Assembly: GCA_016125335.1 (NCBI GenBank)
Contig: WGLY01000006.1
Location: 126,001-190,000, forward strand
Reading direction: 5' to 3'
Length of the DNA: 64,000 bases
DNA from: Frankiales bacterium
Lineage (GTDB): Bacteria > Actinomycetota > Actinomycetes > S36-B12 > CAIYMF01
Shown here: positions 23,134 to 31,330 of the stretch, piece after piece
Numbering within the stretch: the stretch's first letter is position 1
Layout of the letters: every line of letters begins with the position of its first letter
Notes under the pieces: generated by a model
Told to the model about the DNA's origin: nothing
The model's input: the letters and a program-made list of their open reading frames with translations, nothing else
The model's database searches: none
Made by a program: the position numbers and the translations under genes

Positions 23134-24336
23134 TCAGCGCCGCTTGTAGTCCTCGAGCAGCCGCCGGCCGATGATCCCGCGCTGGATGTCGGCGGTGCCC
23201 TCGCCGATGAGCAGCATCGGGGCCTCGCGGTAGAGCCGCTCGATCTCGTACTCCTTGGCGTAGCCGTAGCCGCCGTGGATGCGGAACGAGTCCTCCACGA
23301 CGTCGCGGCAGTACTCGCTCGCCAGGTACTTCGCCATCCCGGCCTCGAGGTCGTTGCGCTCGCCGGCGTCCTTGGTGCGGGCCGCGCGCACCATCATCTG
23401 GTGCGCCGCCTCCACCTTGACCGCCATGTCGGCGAGGCGGAACTGCACCGCCTGGTGGTCGGCGATCTGCTTGCCGAACGTGTGCCGCTGCTGGGCGTAG
23501 TCGATGCCGAGCTCGAACGCGCGCAGGGCCAGGCCGCAGGCCCGGGCGGCCACGTTCACCCGGCCCACCTCGACGCCGTCCATCATCTGGTAGAAGCCAC
23601 GACCCGGCTCGCCCCCCAGGATCCGGTCGGCCGGCAGGCGCAGCCCGTCCATCACCAGCTCGGTGGTGTCGACGCCCTTGTAGCCCATCTTGTCGATCTT
23701 GCCCGGCACGGTGAGCCCCGGCCGGACCTCGCCGAAGCCGGCCGGCTTCTCGACGAGGAAGGTGGTCATCCTCTTGTAGACGCTGGCGTCCTCGGCGGCC
23801 TCGCCGTCGGTGCGCACCAGCACGGCGGTCAGCGTCGAGGAGCCGCCGTTGGTGAGCCACATCTTCTGGCCGGTGAGCACGAAGTCGTCGCCGTCGCGCA
23901 CGGCCTTGGACCGGATCGCGGACACGTCGCTGCCGCAGTGCGGCTCGGACATCGAGAACGAGCCGCGCACCTCCCCCGCGGCCATGCGCGGCAGCAGCTC
24001 CTGCTTCTGCTCCTCGGTGCCGTGCTGCATGAGCATGTAGGCCACGATGAAGTGCGTGTTGATGATGCCGGACACGCTCATCCATCCGCGCGCGATCTCC
24101 TCCACCGTCAGCGCGTAGGTGAGCAGCGACTCGCCGAGGCCGCCGTACTCCTCGGGGATCATCAGGCCGAAGATCCCCATGTCCTTCATGCCCTCGACGA
24201 TGTCCGTGGGGTACTCGTCCGCGTGCTCGAGCGCCTGCGCGTTCGGGATGATCTCCTTCTCCACGAACTCGTGGACCGCACCCAGGATCTCCTGCTGGAC
24301 GTCGGTCAGGCCCTCGGTCTGCGCCAGGCGGCCCAT
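23134..24336 (-). CDS. Acyl-CoA dehydrogenase (FAD)
   Basis: 400 residues, full ACAD fold: N-terminal helical domain, FAD-contact FSMSEPHCGSDVSAI, KMWLTNGG, then helical C domain with QRHTFGKQIADHQAVQ and the base E379 in LLIGEGTADIQ. The position of the base in that loop is that of short/medium-chain and butyryl-CoA type enzymes. It oxidises an acyl-CoA to the trans-enoyl-CoA and passes electrons to ETF; chain specificity is not clear. GGAGAGGGAG precedes the ATG. It is a single-gene unit in front of the hydroxyproline operon, same strand, 24446 being its upstream neighbour's end. Confidence 0.92.
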   Translation of the reverse strand: MGRLAQTEGLTDVQQEILGAVHEFVEKEIIPNAQALEHADEYPTDIVEGMKDMGIFGLMIPEEYGGLGESLLTYALTVEEIARGWMSVSGIINTHFIVAYMLMQHGTEEQKQELLPRMAAGEVRGSFSMSEPHCGSDVSAIRSKAVRDGDDFVLTGQKMWLTNGGSSTLTAVLVRTDGEAAEDASVYKRMTTFLVEKPAGFGEVRPGLTVPGKIDKMGYKGVDTTELVMDGLRLPADRILGGEPGRGFYQMMDGVEVGRVNVAARACGLALRAFELGIDYAQQRHTFGKQIADHQAVQFRLADMAVKVEAAHQMMVRAARTKDAGERNDLEAGMAKYLASEYCRDVVEDSFRIHGGYGYAKEYEIERLYREAPMLLIGEGTADIQRGIIGRRLLEDYKRR

Positions 24337-24445
24337 GGCGGCTCCCTCTCCTCCGGCGTCCCGCGCGAGCGCTGCGGGAGCGGTGTCTGCTCGTCCCTCG
24401 GAGTAAACACCGCGCGCCTCCCGCACGCCCTGCCGGGGCGATGCG

Positions 24446-25447
24446 CTACAGGAGGAACCCGGCGGGGAACGGGTCGTCCGGGTCGAGCACGTACTGCGCC
24501 GTGCCGGTGATCCAGGCCCGGCCGGTGATGGTGGGCACCACCGCCGGGACCCCGCCGACCTCGGTCTCCTCGACGAGCCGGCCGGTGAAGGTGGTCCCGA
24601 TGAAGGACTCGTTGACGAAGTCCTCGTCGAGCCCGAGCAGGCCGCGGGCGTGCAGCTGGGCCATGCGCGCGGACGTGCCGGTGCCGCACGGGGACCGGTC
24701 GAACCACCCCGGGTGGATGGCCATCGCGTGCCGGCTGCGCTGCGCGGTGGAGCCGGGCGCCTCGAGGTAGACGTGGTGGCAGTCGCGGATGCCGGGATCG
24801 AGCGGGTGCACGGGGGCGTCCGCTGCGTTGATGGCGTCCATCAGGGCGAGCGACACGTCGAGCATCCGCTGCTTCTCGCTGCGCTCGAAGGGGATGCCCA
24901 GGCGCTCGATCGGCACGATCGCGTAGAAGTTCCCCCCGAAGGCGAGGTCGTAGGTGACCTCGCCGACGCCCGGGACCTCGACCACCCGGTCGAGCCCGAC
25001 GACGAACGACGGCACGTTGCGGATGGTGACCGCCGTGGCGCGCCCGTCCTGCACGACCACCCTCGCCTCGACGAGCCCGGCCGGGACGTCGAGGCGGATG
25101 GTGGTGACCGGTTCGGTGACCTCCACCATGCCGGTCTCCACCAGCACCGTCGCGACGCCGATGGTGCCGTGCCCGCACATCGGCAGGCACCCGCTCACCT
25201 CGATGTAGACGACGCCCCAGTCCGCGTCCGGGCGCGTCGGCGGCTGGAGGATGGCGCCGCTCATGGCGGAGTGCCCGCGCGGCTCGTACATGAGCAGCGT
25301 GCGCAGGTCGTCGGCCTCGGTGATGACGTGCATCCTCCGCTCGGCCATCGTCGCGCCGGGCAGCACGCCGACCCCGCCGACGATCACCCGCGTGGGCATG
25401 CCCTCGGTGTGAGAGTCGACGGCGTGGAAGACCCGGCGCGCGCGCAT
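24446..25447 (-). CDS. lhpA: 4-Hydroxyproline 2-epimerase (proline racemase family)
   Basis: 333 residues. Both catalytic cysteines are present: C91 in MCGHGTIG and C254 in PCGTGTSAR, which identifies a racemase/epimerase and excludes the trans-3-hydroxyproline dehydratase (Thr in the second position). MRARRVFHAVDSHTEG is the family start. It interconverts trans-4-hydroxy-L-proline and cis-4-hydroxy-D-proline, the first step of the catabolic route whose later enzymes are the preceding genes. The start overlaps the deaminase stop as TGATG. Proline racemase activity is the main alternative; context favours hydroxyproline. Confidence 0.88.
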   Translation of the reverse strand: MRARRVFHAVDSHTEGMPTRVIVGGVGVLPGATMAERRMHVITEADDLRTLLMYEPRGHSAMSGAILQPPTRPDADWGVVYIEVSGCLPMCGHGTIGVATVLVETGMVEVTEPVTTIRLDVPAGLVEARVVVQDGRATAVTIRNVPSFVVGLDRVVEVPGVGEVTYDLAFGGNFYAIVPIERLGIPFERSEKQRMLDVSLALMDAINAADAPVHPLDPGIRDCHHVYLEAPGSTAQRSRHAMAIHPGWFDRSPCGTGTSARMAQLHARGLLGLDEDFVNESFIGTTFTGRLVEETEVGGVPAVVPTITGRAWITGTAQYVLDPDDPFPAGFLL

Positions 25448-26355
25448 CAGGACATCCCGTCCGCGATCGCCTTCTCGGTGTGGGCCCGGATCTCGGCCTC
25501 GGCCTCCGGAGGCAGGGCCGCGCGCGGCGGACGGCAGGGACCGCCGTAGCGGCCCACGACGTCCATCGACAGCTTGATGGCCTGCACGAACTCGGTGCGC
25601 GCGTCCCAGCGCAGCAGGGGGTGCAGGGCGCGGTAGAGCGGCAGGGCCGTGGCGAGGTCGCCCGCAAGGGACGCGCGGTAGAGCTCGACGGTCGAGCGCG
25701 GGAGGGCGTTGGTGAATCCGGCCACCCAGCCGACGGCCCCCGCGAGCCCCACCTCGAGCACGACGTCGTCCGACCCGATGAGGATGTCGAGGCCCGGCGC
25801 CAGCTCTGCGATCTCGTAGGCCCGCCGCGGGTCGCCGGTGAACTCCTTGACCGCGACGATGAGCCCCTCGTGGAACAGCCGCGCGAGCAGCCGCGGCGTG
25901 AGGTCGACCTTGGTGTCGAAGGGGTTGTTGTAGGCCAGGATCGGGACGCCGACCTCGGCCACCGCGCGGTAGTGCGCGACCACCGCCTCCTCGTCGGCGC
26001 GGTAGGTGTTGGGCGGCAGCAGCATCACGACGGGGGCGCCGGCCTCCGCGGCCTGCTCCGCCCACCGGCGGGACTGGAGCGAGCCGTAGGCACCGACGCC
26101 CGGCATGACGACGAAGCCGTCCGGCGCCGCCTCGGCCGCCGTGCGCAACACCGCCGCGCGCTCGTCGTCGGACAGGGTCTGGTACTCCCCCAGCGAGCCG
26201 TTGGGCACGACGCCGTCGCACCCGCACTCGGCGAGCCAGCGCACGTGCTCGGCGTAGGCGTCGAGGTCGACCGAGAGGTCGGCGCGCATGGGGAGCGCGG
26301 TGGCCACGAGGACCCCGTGCCACGGCGCGGGGGCGGTGCGGGTCGTGTCTGCCAT
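25447..26355 (-). CDS. lhpC: DapA-superfamily lyase, likely 1-pyrroline-4-hydroxy-2-carboxylate deaminase
   Basis: 302 residues, TIM-barrel class I aldolase family. Schiff-base lysine K170 (VAVKEFTGD) and Y142 (LAYNNPFD) are in place; NGSLGEYQTL replaces the DapA substrate loop. In hydroxyproline clusters this enzyme turns Delta1-pyrroline-4-hydroxy-2-carboxylate into 2-oxoglutarate semialdehyde plus ammonia. DapA itself (dihydrodipicolinate synthase) is unlikely because the gene is wedged between hydroxyproline enzymes. GGAGGACC precedes the ATG by a good distance; it follows the flavoprotein gene by 57 bp. Confidence 0.85.
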   Translation of the reverse strand: MADTTRTAPAPWHGVLVATALPMRADLSVDLDAYAEHVRWLAECGCDGVVPNGSLGEYQTLSDDERAAVLRTAAEAAPDGFVVMPGVGAYGSLQSRRWAEQAAEAGAPVVMLLPPNTYRADEEAVVAHYRAVAEVGVPILAYNNPFDTKVDLTPRLLARLFHEGLIVAVKEFTGDPRRAYEIAELAPGLDILIGSDDVVLEVGLAGAVGWVAGFTNALPRSTVELYRASLAGDLATALPLYRALHPLLRWDARTEFVQAIKLSMDVVGRYGGPCRPPRAALPPEAEAEIRAHTEKAIADGMS

Positions 26356-26412
26356 GTGGTCCTCCGTCGTGCGTCGCGGTTCCGCGAACCTACAAGCCGC
26401 TGCGTGCCGTCG

Positions 26413-27831
26413 TCAGCGGTCCCGGCCACCCGCCGGTCCGGCATCGTCGCCGGGCCGGTCGTCGCCGGCGGCCAGCACCGCCAGCGGCACGGGCAGGGCC
26501 GGCGTGCGCGAGACGGCCCGGGCGAGCTCGGCGGGATCGGCCGGCCGGCCCGACTCCGCCGCCACGAGGTCGGCCACGGCACGGCCGCACACCCGGCCCT
26601 GGCACAGGCCCATGCCCGCCCGCGTCGTCAGCTTCGCCGAGCGGACGTCGTCCACGCCGAGGTCGCGGCAGGCCGACCGCAGCCGGCCGGCGGTCACCTC
26701 CTCGCAGCGGCAGACGACCTCGTCGTCGGGCAGTGCGGCGACCCGGTCCGGACGCGGCCCGTGCACCGCGTGCATCGCCTGCGCGAACCTGCGGTGCACG
26801 GCGATCCGCCGGTGCACCGCGGGGTCGACCGGCTGCCCGGTCAGCGTCCGCCCCGCGACGTACCCCTCGAGGAGCGCCAGCGAGGCGCCGCCCACCCCGG
26901 TGACCTCGCCCGTGGCGAGCAGGCCGGGCACGCTGGTGCGCTGCCCCACGTCGACCTCCACCACGACCGAGCCGTCGCCGTCCACGCGCGTGCGGCAGCC
27001 CGCCTGCAGCAGCAGCTCGACCTGCGGGGTGAACCCGTGCGACACGAGCACGGCGTCGGCGTCGTAGTGGCGCGTGCGGCCGCGCGCACCACCCAGCGTC
27101 ACCCGCTGCACCCGGCCCTCGCCCTCGACCTCGACCACGTCCCACCCGGCGAGGTAGGGGACGCGGTGGCGCGCGAGGGTCGCGAGGTACGCCGCCGCCT
27201 CACCCGCCCGTGCCGACAGGCCCGACCATGCACCGGGCCGCAGGCCGTAGGCGGTCGGGTGGCGCGCCTCGGCCACCGCCGCGACCTCGACCCCGGACCG
27301 CAGCAGCCCGTCGGCCACCACGAGCAGCAGCGGGCCGGACCCGGCCACCACCACGCGGCCGCCCGGCGCCACCAGAGATCCCTTGAGCAGCGCCTGGGCA
27401 CCGCCGGCGGTCACCACGCCGGGCATGGTCCAGCCGGGGAACGGCGACACCCGGTCGAACGCGCCGGTCGCGACCACCACGGCGCCCGCGTCGACCACGA
27501 CCGGCCGGCGGGCGACCTCGCCGGCGGTGGCCCGCACCAGGAAGCGCCCGTCGGGCGTCGGCTCCAGCGCCCACACCGAGTGCTCCGTGCGCACGTCGGC
27601 ACGCTCCACCCGGTGCAGCAGCCGGCGCAGCGTGGCCATGTCGTGGTGCAGGGGCACGTCCGCGGTGCCCTCCACGTGCGTCGGGTGGTGGCGCCAGTAG
27701 GCCCCGCCGACCCGCGCCGCCTGGTCGAGGAGCACGACGTCGGCGCCGTCCGCGCACGCCTGCGCGGCCGCGGCCAGGCCCGAGGGACCGGCGCCCACGA
27801 CCACGACGTCCGCGCGCACCCGCTCAGGCAT
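26413..27831 (-). CDS. FAD/NAD(P)-binding hydroxyproline dehydrogenase subunit with BFD-like [2Fe-2S] domain (HcnB/LhpE-like)
   Basis: 472 residues. GAGPSG dinucleotide motif at 13-18, a second GSGP-type nucleotide motif near 155 (VVVAGSGPLLLVV), the TGEVTGVGGASLALLEGYVAG flavin segment, then a C-terminal bacterioferritin-ferredoxin-like domain with CRCEE and GMGLCQGRVCG cysteines that bind a [2Fe-2S] cluster. This is the architecture of HcnB/opine-oxidase A and of the LhpE subunit of D-hydroxyproline dehydrogenase. The ATG overlaps the small ferredoxin-subunit gene by 8 bp. It presumably forms a complex with the two upstream products. Confidence 0.85.
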   Translation of the reverse strand: MPERVRADVVVVGAGPSGLAAAAQACADGADVVLLDQAARVGGAYWRHHPTHVEGTADVPLHHDMATLRRLLHRVERADVRTEHSVWALEPTPDGRFLVRATAGEVARRPVVVDAGAVVVATGAFDRVSPFPGWTMPGVVTAGGAQALLKGSLVAPGGRVVVAGSGPLLLVVADGLLRSGVEVAAVAEARHPTAYGLRPGAWSGLSARAGEAAAYLATLARHRVPYLAGWDVVEVEGEGRVQRVTLGGARGRTRHYDADAVLVSHGFTPQVELLLQAGCRTRVDGDGSVVVEVDVGQRTSVPGLLATGEVTGVGGASLALLEGYVAGRTLTGQPVDPAVHRRIAVHRRFAQAMHAVHGPRPDRVAALPDDEVVCRCEEVTAGRLRSACRDLGVDDVRSAKLTTRAGMGLCQGRVCGRAVADLVAAESGRPADPAELARAVSRTPALPVPLAVLAAGDDRPGDDAGPAGGRDR

Positions 27832-28093
27832 CGGCGCCCCCGTCGGTGACGACGTAGGCCTCGGGGCGGGCGGGGGCGAGGCACGCCCGCACCCCGGCGA
27901 CGCCGTCGACGCTGACCAGGCAGTCCTGGCACGCACCGATCCCGCAGAACATCCCGCGCGGGCGGCCCTCGCCGCGGGTGGTCCGCCACGCGCGGCGGCC
28001 CTCCCGCCACAGCACCGCGGCCAGGGTGTCGCCGTCGTAGGCAGGGACCTCCCGCCCGTCGACGACCACGACGAAGCGCCGGGGCTCGCTCAT
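27824..28093 (-). CDS. [2Fe-2S] subunit of hydroxyproline dehydrogenase (HcnA/LhpF-like)
   Basis: 89 residues. C50, C55, C58 (CGIGACQDC) and C71 form a plant-type [2Fe-2S] site. The start MSEPRRFVVVVDGREVPAYDG and the following LxxAGxR-like arginine segment are typical of the small subunit of HcnABC/opine-oxidase/D-hydroxyproline dehydrogenases. The ATG overlaps the oxidase stop as ATGA, and its own stop lies inside the start of the large flavoprotein gene: strict coupling that suggests fixed stoichiometry. It would pass electrons from the substrate flavin towards the second flavoprotein and the respiratory chain. Confidence 0.88.
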   Translation of the reverse strand: MSEPRRFVVVVDGREVPAYDGDTLAAVLWREGRRAWRTTRGEGRPRGMFCGIGACQDCLVSVDGVAGVRACLAPARPEAYVVTDGGADA

Positions 28094-29247
28094 GCGGCGA
28101 ACCTCGTGGGCGAGAAGGGATCCAGCGGCAGCGTCGTGGGCGCGCCGGTGACCGCCTCGGTCACGAGACGGGCCGTGGCGGGAGCCAGCCCGATCCCGGC
28201 GCCCTCGTGCCCGCAGGCGTGCACGACGCCGTCGACGCGAGGGTCGGGCCCGATCACCGGCAGGTGGTCAGGGCAGTACGGCCGGAACCCGCGGTAGGCG
28301 CGCTGGGCCCGCACGGAGGCGAGCACCGGGAACAGGGCCAGCGCCTGCGCCGCGAGCCGGGCGAGGACGTCGTAGGAGACCGTGGGGTCGAAGCCCACGC
28401 GCTCGCGGCTCGCCCCGATGAGCACCGTGCCGGACCGGGTCGACTCGACGACGGGCGAGGTCTCCAGCCCGGCGCTCCCGCTCGCGACGTTGGCCACGTA
28501 GTCGGCCCGGTACACCTTGTGCCGCACGGTCCCCGGGGGCAGCGGCTCGGTCACGAGGATGAAGCCGCGCCGCGGGAGAACCGGCACCGGCGCGCCGGCC
28601 AGCCCCGCGACGTCGCCGCCCCACGTGCCGGCGGCGTTGACCAGCCAGCGGCAGGGCAGCCGGCCGGCAGTGGTGAGGGCCGCGGCGACCGAGCCGGCGG
28701 CTGTGCGTTCGAGCCCGACGAGCTCGGTGCGGGTGAGCACCTCGGCCCCCCGGGCGCGGGCGCGCCGCAGGAGGTGGGCGGCGGCCAGCATCGGCTGCAC
28801 CTGCATGTCCTGGGGGTAGAGCACCCCGCCCGCGAGGTCCGTCGCCAGGTGCGGCTCGAGCGCCGGCAGGTCCGCCGCCGCGACCGGCACCGTGTCGACG
28901 CCGTGCGCCCTCTGGGCGTCGGCCACGCGCAGCAGCGACGCGAGGTCGTCGGGCGCCGCGGCGACCACGAGGCCGCCCTTGGCCTCGAGCTCGACGGCGT
29001 CGGGGAGCTCGTCGGCCAGCGCGGCCCACAGCCCGCGCGAGAGCAGGGCCAGGTCGAGCTCGGGCCCCGGCTCCTTGTCCGACACCAGGATGTTGCCCTC
29101 GCCGGCGCCCGTGGTGCCCGCGACCACGCCGCCGCGGTCGACCACGCACACGCGCAGGCCCGCTGCGGACAGCGCGTCGGCGCAGCAGGCGCCGACGATC
29201 CCCGCGCCCACGACCACGACGTCGAACGACGTCCCTCCGGAGACCAC
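28090..29247 (-). CDS. FAD-dependent D-amino-acid oxidase-like subunit (HcnC/LhpB-like), hydroxyproline oxidation
   Basis: 385 residues, DAO fold: GAGIVGACCADAL near 19-31, TTGAGEGNILVSDKEPG substrate-side loop, YRADYVANVASG and the C-terminal RPYCPDHLPVIGPDPRVDGVVHACGHEGAGIGLAPAT flavin-binding segment. It is the catalytic amine-oxidising partner of the two downstream subunits and would oxidise cis-4-hydroxy-D-proline to the pyrroline. First gene of the operon. GTG 29247 is used because the family N terminus begins just after it; GTG 29277 is the alternative. Glycine/sarcosine oxidase is the closest competing assignment. Confidence 0.85.
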   Translation of the reverse strand: MVSGGTSFDVVVVGAGIVGACCADALSAAGLRVCVVDRGGVVAGTTGAGEGNILVSDKEPGPELDLALLSRGLWAALADELPDAVELEAKGGLVVAAAPDDLASLLRVADAQRAHGVDTVPVAAADLPALEPHLATDLAGGVLYPQDMQVQPMLAAAHLLRRARARGAEVLTRTELVGLERTAAGSVAAALTTAGRLPCRWLVNAAGTWGGDVAGLAGAPVPVLPRRGFILVTEPLPPGTVRHKVYRADYVANVASGSAGLETSPVVESTRSGTVLIGASRERVGFDPTVSYDVLARLAAQALALFPVLASVRAQRAYRGFRPYCPDHLPVIGPDPRVDGVVHACGHEGAGIGLAPATARLVTEAVTGAPTTLPLDPFSPTRFAA

Positions 29248-29326
29248 GGCACGACCCTGCCAGGTCCGCCGCCGCACGTCAGACGGTTGCGCCGCCGACG
29301 TCGGTCAGTCCTCGGGCGGCGTGAAT

Positions 29327-29356
29327 CCCCCTACTGCGGCCGCGCCGCAGCGGGGG
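29327..29356 (-). terminator. Terminator-like hairpin between lyase gene and hydroxyproline operon
   Basis: CCCCC-TA-CTGCGGC-CGC-GCCGCAG-C-GGGGG: a 7-bp inner stem plus a 5-bp outer stem with small bulges. It lies 13 bp beyond the lyase stop on the minus strand and 80 bp before the hydroxyproline operon start, so it would end the lyase transcript. A weaker stem TCACGC-CTCCG-GCGTGA overlaps the lyase stop at 29369-29385. No T run follows. Confidence 0.6.
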
Positions 29357-29368
29357 CCCACACGCAGC

Positions 29369-30334
29369 TCACGCCTCCGGCGTGAACTGCTGGGTCCGGG
29401 CCATCCCGGCAGCCCGGCCCTTGGCCGAGATCACGAGCGCCATCTTGCGGCTGGCCTCGTCGATCATCTCGTCGCCGAGCATCACCGCGCCGCGGGCCCC
29501 GCCCTCGGCGGAGGTGTAGTAGTCGTAGGCGTCGAGGATGAGCTCGGCGTGGTCGTAGTCCTCCTGGCGCGGCGAGTAGACCTCGTTGGCCGCGTCCACC
29601 TGGCCGGGGTGCAGCACCCACTTGCCGTCGAAGCCCAGGGCGGCGCTGCGGCCGGCCACGCGCCGGTACCCCTCGACGTCCTTGATCTGGAGGTACGGCC
29701 CGTCGATCGCCTGCTTGTCGAACGCACGGGCGGCCATGAGGATCCGCATGAGGATGTAGTGGTACGCGTCGCCGGTGTCGTAGCCGGGCGGGTTCTCGCC
29801 GACGACGAGCGTCTTCATGTTGATGCTGGCCATGAAGTCCGCCGGGCCGAAGATGATGGTCTCGACGCGCGGGGAGGCCGACGCGATCGCGTCGACGTTG
29901 ATGAGGCCGAGCGCGTTCTCGATCTGCGCCTCGATGCCGATGCGCCCCACCTCGAAGCCCATGGTGCGCTCGATCTGCGTGAGCAGGGTGTCGAGGGCGA
30001 CGACCTGCTCCGCGGTCTGCACCTTCGGCAGCATGATGCAGTCGAGGTTCGGCCCGGCGTTCTCCACGACCTCGATCACGTCGCGGTAGGTCCACTGCGT
30101 CGTCCAGTCGTTGACGCGCACGGTGCGGACCTTGCCGTCGTACCCGCCCTCGTTGAGCGCGGCCACGATGTTCTTGCGCGCCTCGGGCTTGGCGAGCGGG
30201 GCCACCGCGTCCTCGATGTCCATGAACACCTGGTCGGCGGGCAGGCCCTTGGCCTTCTCGAGCATCTTCGGGCTCGAGCCGGGGACGGCGAGGTTGGAGC
30301 GGCGGGAGCGAAGCGTGCGCGGCTGGCTGCTCAT
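29369..30334 (-). CDS. HpcH/HpaI aldolase / CoA-ester lyase (malyl-CoA or beta-methylmalyl-CoA lyase-like)
   Basis: 321 residues. RRSNLAVPGSSPKMLEKA, DQVFMDIEDAVAP, the Arg-Val-Asn strand (VRVNDW), LPKVQ, IEAQIENALGL with the metal-binding Glu, and FGPADFMASI with the Asp are all as in the CitE/Mcl group. It uses Mg2+ to cleave or form malyl-CoA, beta-methylmalyl-CoA or citramalyl-CoA; which one is open. C-terminal KWVLHPGQV matches the lid. On the minus strand TAGTCT (30342-30347) stands 7 nt before the ATG, so it is leaderless and a single-gene unit closed by a hairpin. Confidence 0.85.
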   Translation of the reverse strand: MSSQPRTLRSRRSNLAVPGSSPKMLEKAKGLPADQVFMDIEDAVAPLAKPEARKNIVAALNEGGYDGKVRTVRVNDWTTQWTYRDVIEVVENAGPNLDCIMLPKVQTAEQVVALDTLLTQIERTMGFEVGRIGIEAQIENALGLINVDAIASASPRVETIIFGPADFMASINMKTLVVGENPPGYDTGDAYHYILMRILMAARAFDKQAIDGPYLQIKDVEGYRRVAGRSAALGFDGKWVLHPGQVDAANEVYSPRQEDYDHAELILDAYDYYTSAEGGARGAVMLGDEMIDEASRKMALVISAKGRAAGMARTQQFTPEA

Positions 30335-30367
30335 GGCTCGCAGACTACGAACGCGGCATCCCCGACG

Positions 30368-31294
30368 TCACACGGGGGGCGTCTCGGTCGGGGTCCGCGG
30401 GTCGCCCGCGCGGATCACCAGCACGAGGCCCGCGAAGATCAGCGCGACCGCGGGGAGCAGCGCCAGCGGGGGCACCTGGCCGAGCCAGAGGGCCGCGATC
30501 AGCGTCGCGCCCGGCATCTCCAGCAGGATCGCCAGGCTCGTCACCGTGGCCGACGTCGTGCGCAGGACGACGTTGATGAGCGAGTGCCCGAGCAGCTGGG
30601 CGCCCAGGGTCAGGGCCACCAGCGTGGCCCACCCCGAGGCCGGGTAGCCGGCGAGCTGCTGGCCGAGCAGCAGGCACAGCGGGAGCAGCACCAGGGCCGA
30701 CGTGGCGTACCCGACGGTGGTGTAGGCGGGCGTCGAGACGGTGCGCCGCACGCGCTCGCCCACGGTCACGTAGGCAGCGGAGAGCATGCCGCCCACGAGC
30801 GCGAGCAGGTCGCCGATCAGGTGCCGGGCGTCGATCGAGACGTCGATGCCGGTCAGCACCAGCACCCCGGCGAACGCGATGGCGATGCCGGTCCAGGCGC
30901 TGCGCGGGATGTAGGCGCCCCGGCGTCGCGCGAGCAGGGCCGCCCACACCGGCTGCAGCGACACCAGAGCCGTCGACGCGGCCACCGTCGTGAACTGCAG
31001 GCTCGGCACCCAGGCCGCGAAGTGCAGCGCCAGCAGGACGCCGCCGAGCACCGTGCCGCGCAGCTCCGCGCCCGACAGCGACGCGAGCTCGCGGCGGTGG
31101 CGGGCCAGCGCCCAGGGGGCGGTGAGGCCCGAGCCGAGCAGGCTGCGCCAGAACGCGATGGCGAGCGGCGGCACCACGGTGGCGGCGATGAGCGGGGCCG
31201 AGGTGGCGATGGCGGACACGGCCACCGCCAGCAGCGCGACGTCGACCCCGCGGGGGCGGGTGATCGCGTTCGCCGTCGTGCCAGCCACCCGCAC
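30368..31294 (-). CDS. EamA/DMT-family transporter
   Basis: About 308 residues, ten predicted membrane segments in two five-helix repeats (first repeat PLIAATVVPPLAIAFWRSLLGSG, second around LIGDLLALVGGMLSAAYVTVGE). This is the RhaT/YdcZ-like drug/metabolite transporter superfamily; it may export metabolites or amino acids, substrate unknown. Start choice is uncertain: GTG 31294 is used, but TTG 31300 and GTG 31288 are in frame, and the last has a -10-like TTGGAT 6 nt upstream. The gene stands alone between the lyase and the kinase-like gene. Confidence 0.85.
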   Translation of the reverse strand: MRVAGTTANAITRPRGVDVALLAVAVSAIATSAPLIAATVVPPLAIAFWRSLLGSGLTAPWALARHRRELASLSGAELRGTVLGGVLLALHFAAWVPSLQFTTVAASTALVSLQPVWAALLARRRGAYIPRSAWTGIAIAFAGVLVLTGIDVSIDARHLIGDLLALVGGMLSAAYVTVGERVRRTVSTPAYTTVGYATSALVLLPLCLLLGQQLAGYPASGWATLVALTLGAQLLGHSLINVVLRTTSATVTSLAILLEMPGATLIAALWLGQVPPLALLPAVALIFAGLVLVIRAGDPRTPTETPPV

Positions 31295-31330
31295 ATCCAA
31301 CCCCGTGAAGCGACCCGGCCCTGCAGCGGC

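Noticed and set aside
25447-26355. 4-Hydroxy-tetrahydrodipicolinate synthase (dapA)
   Set aside because: It is inside the hydroxyproline operon and lacks the DapA substrate loop; the lysine genes of the window are elsewhere.
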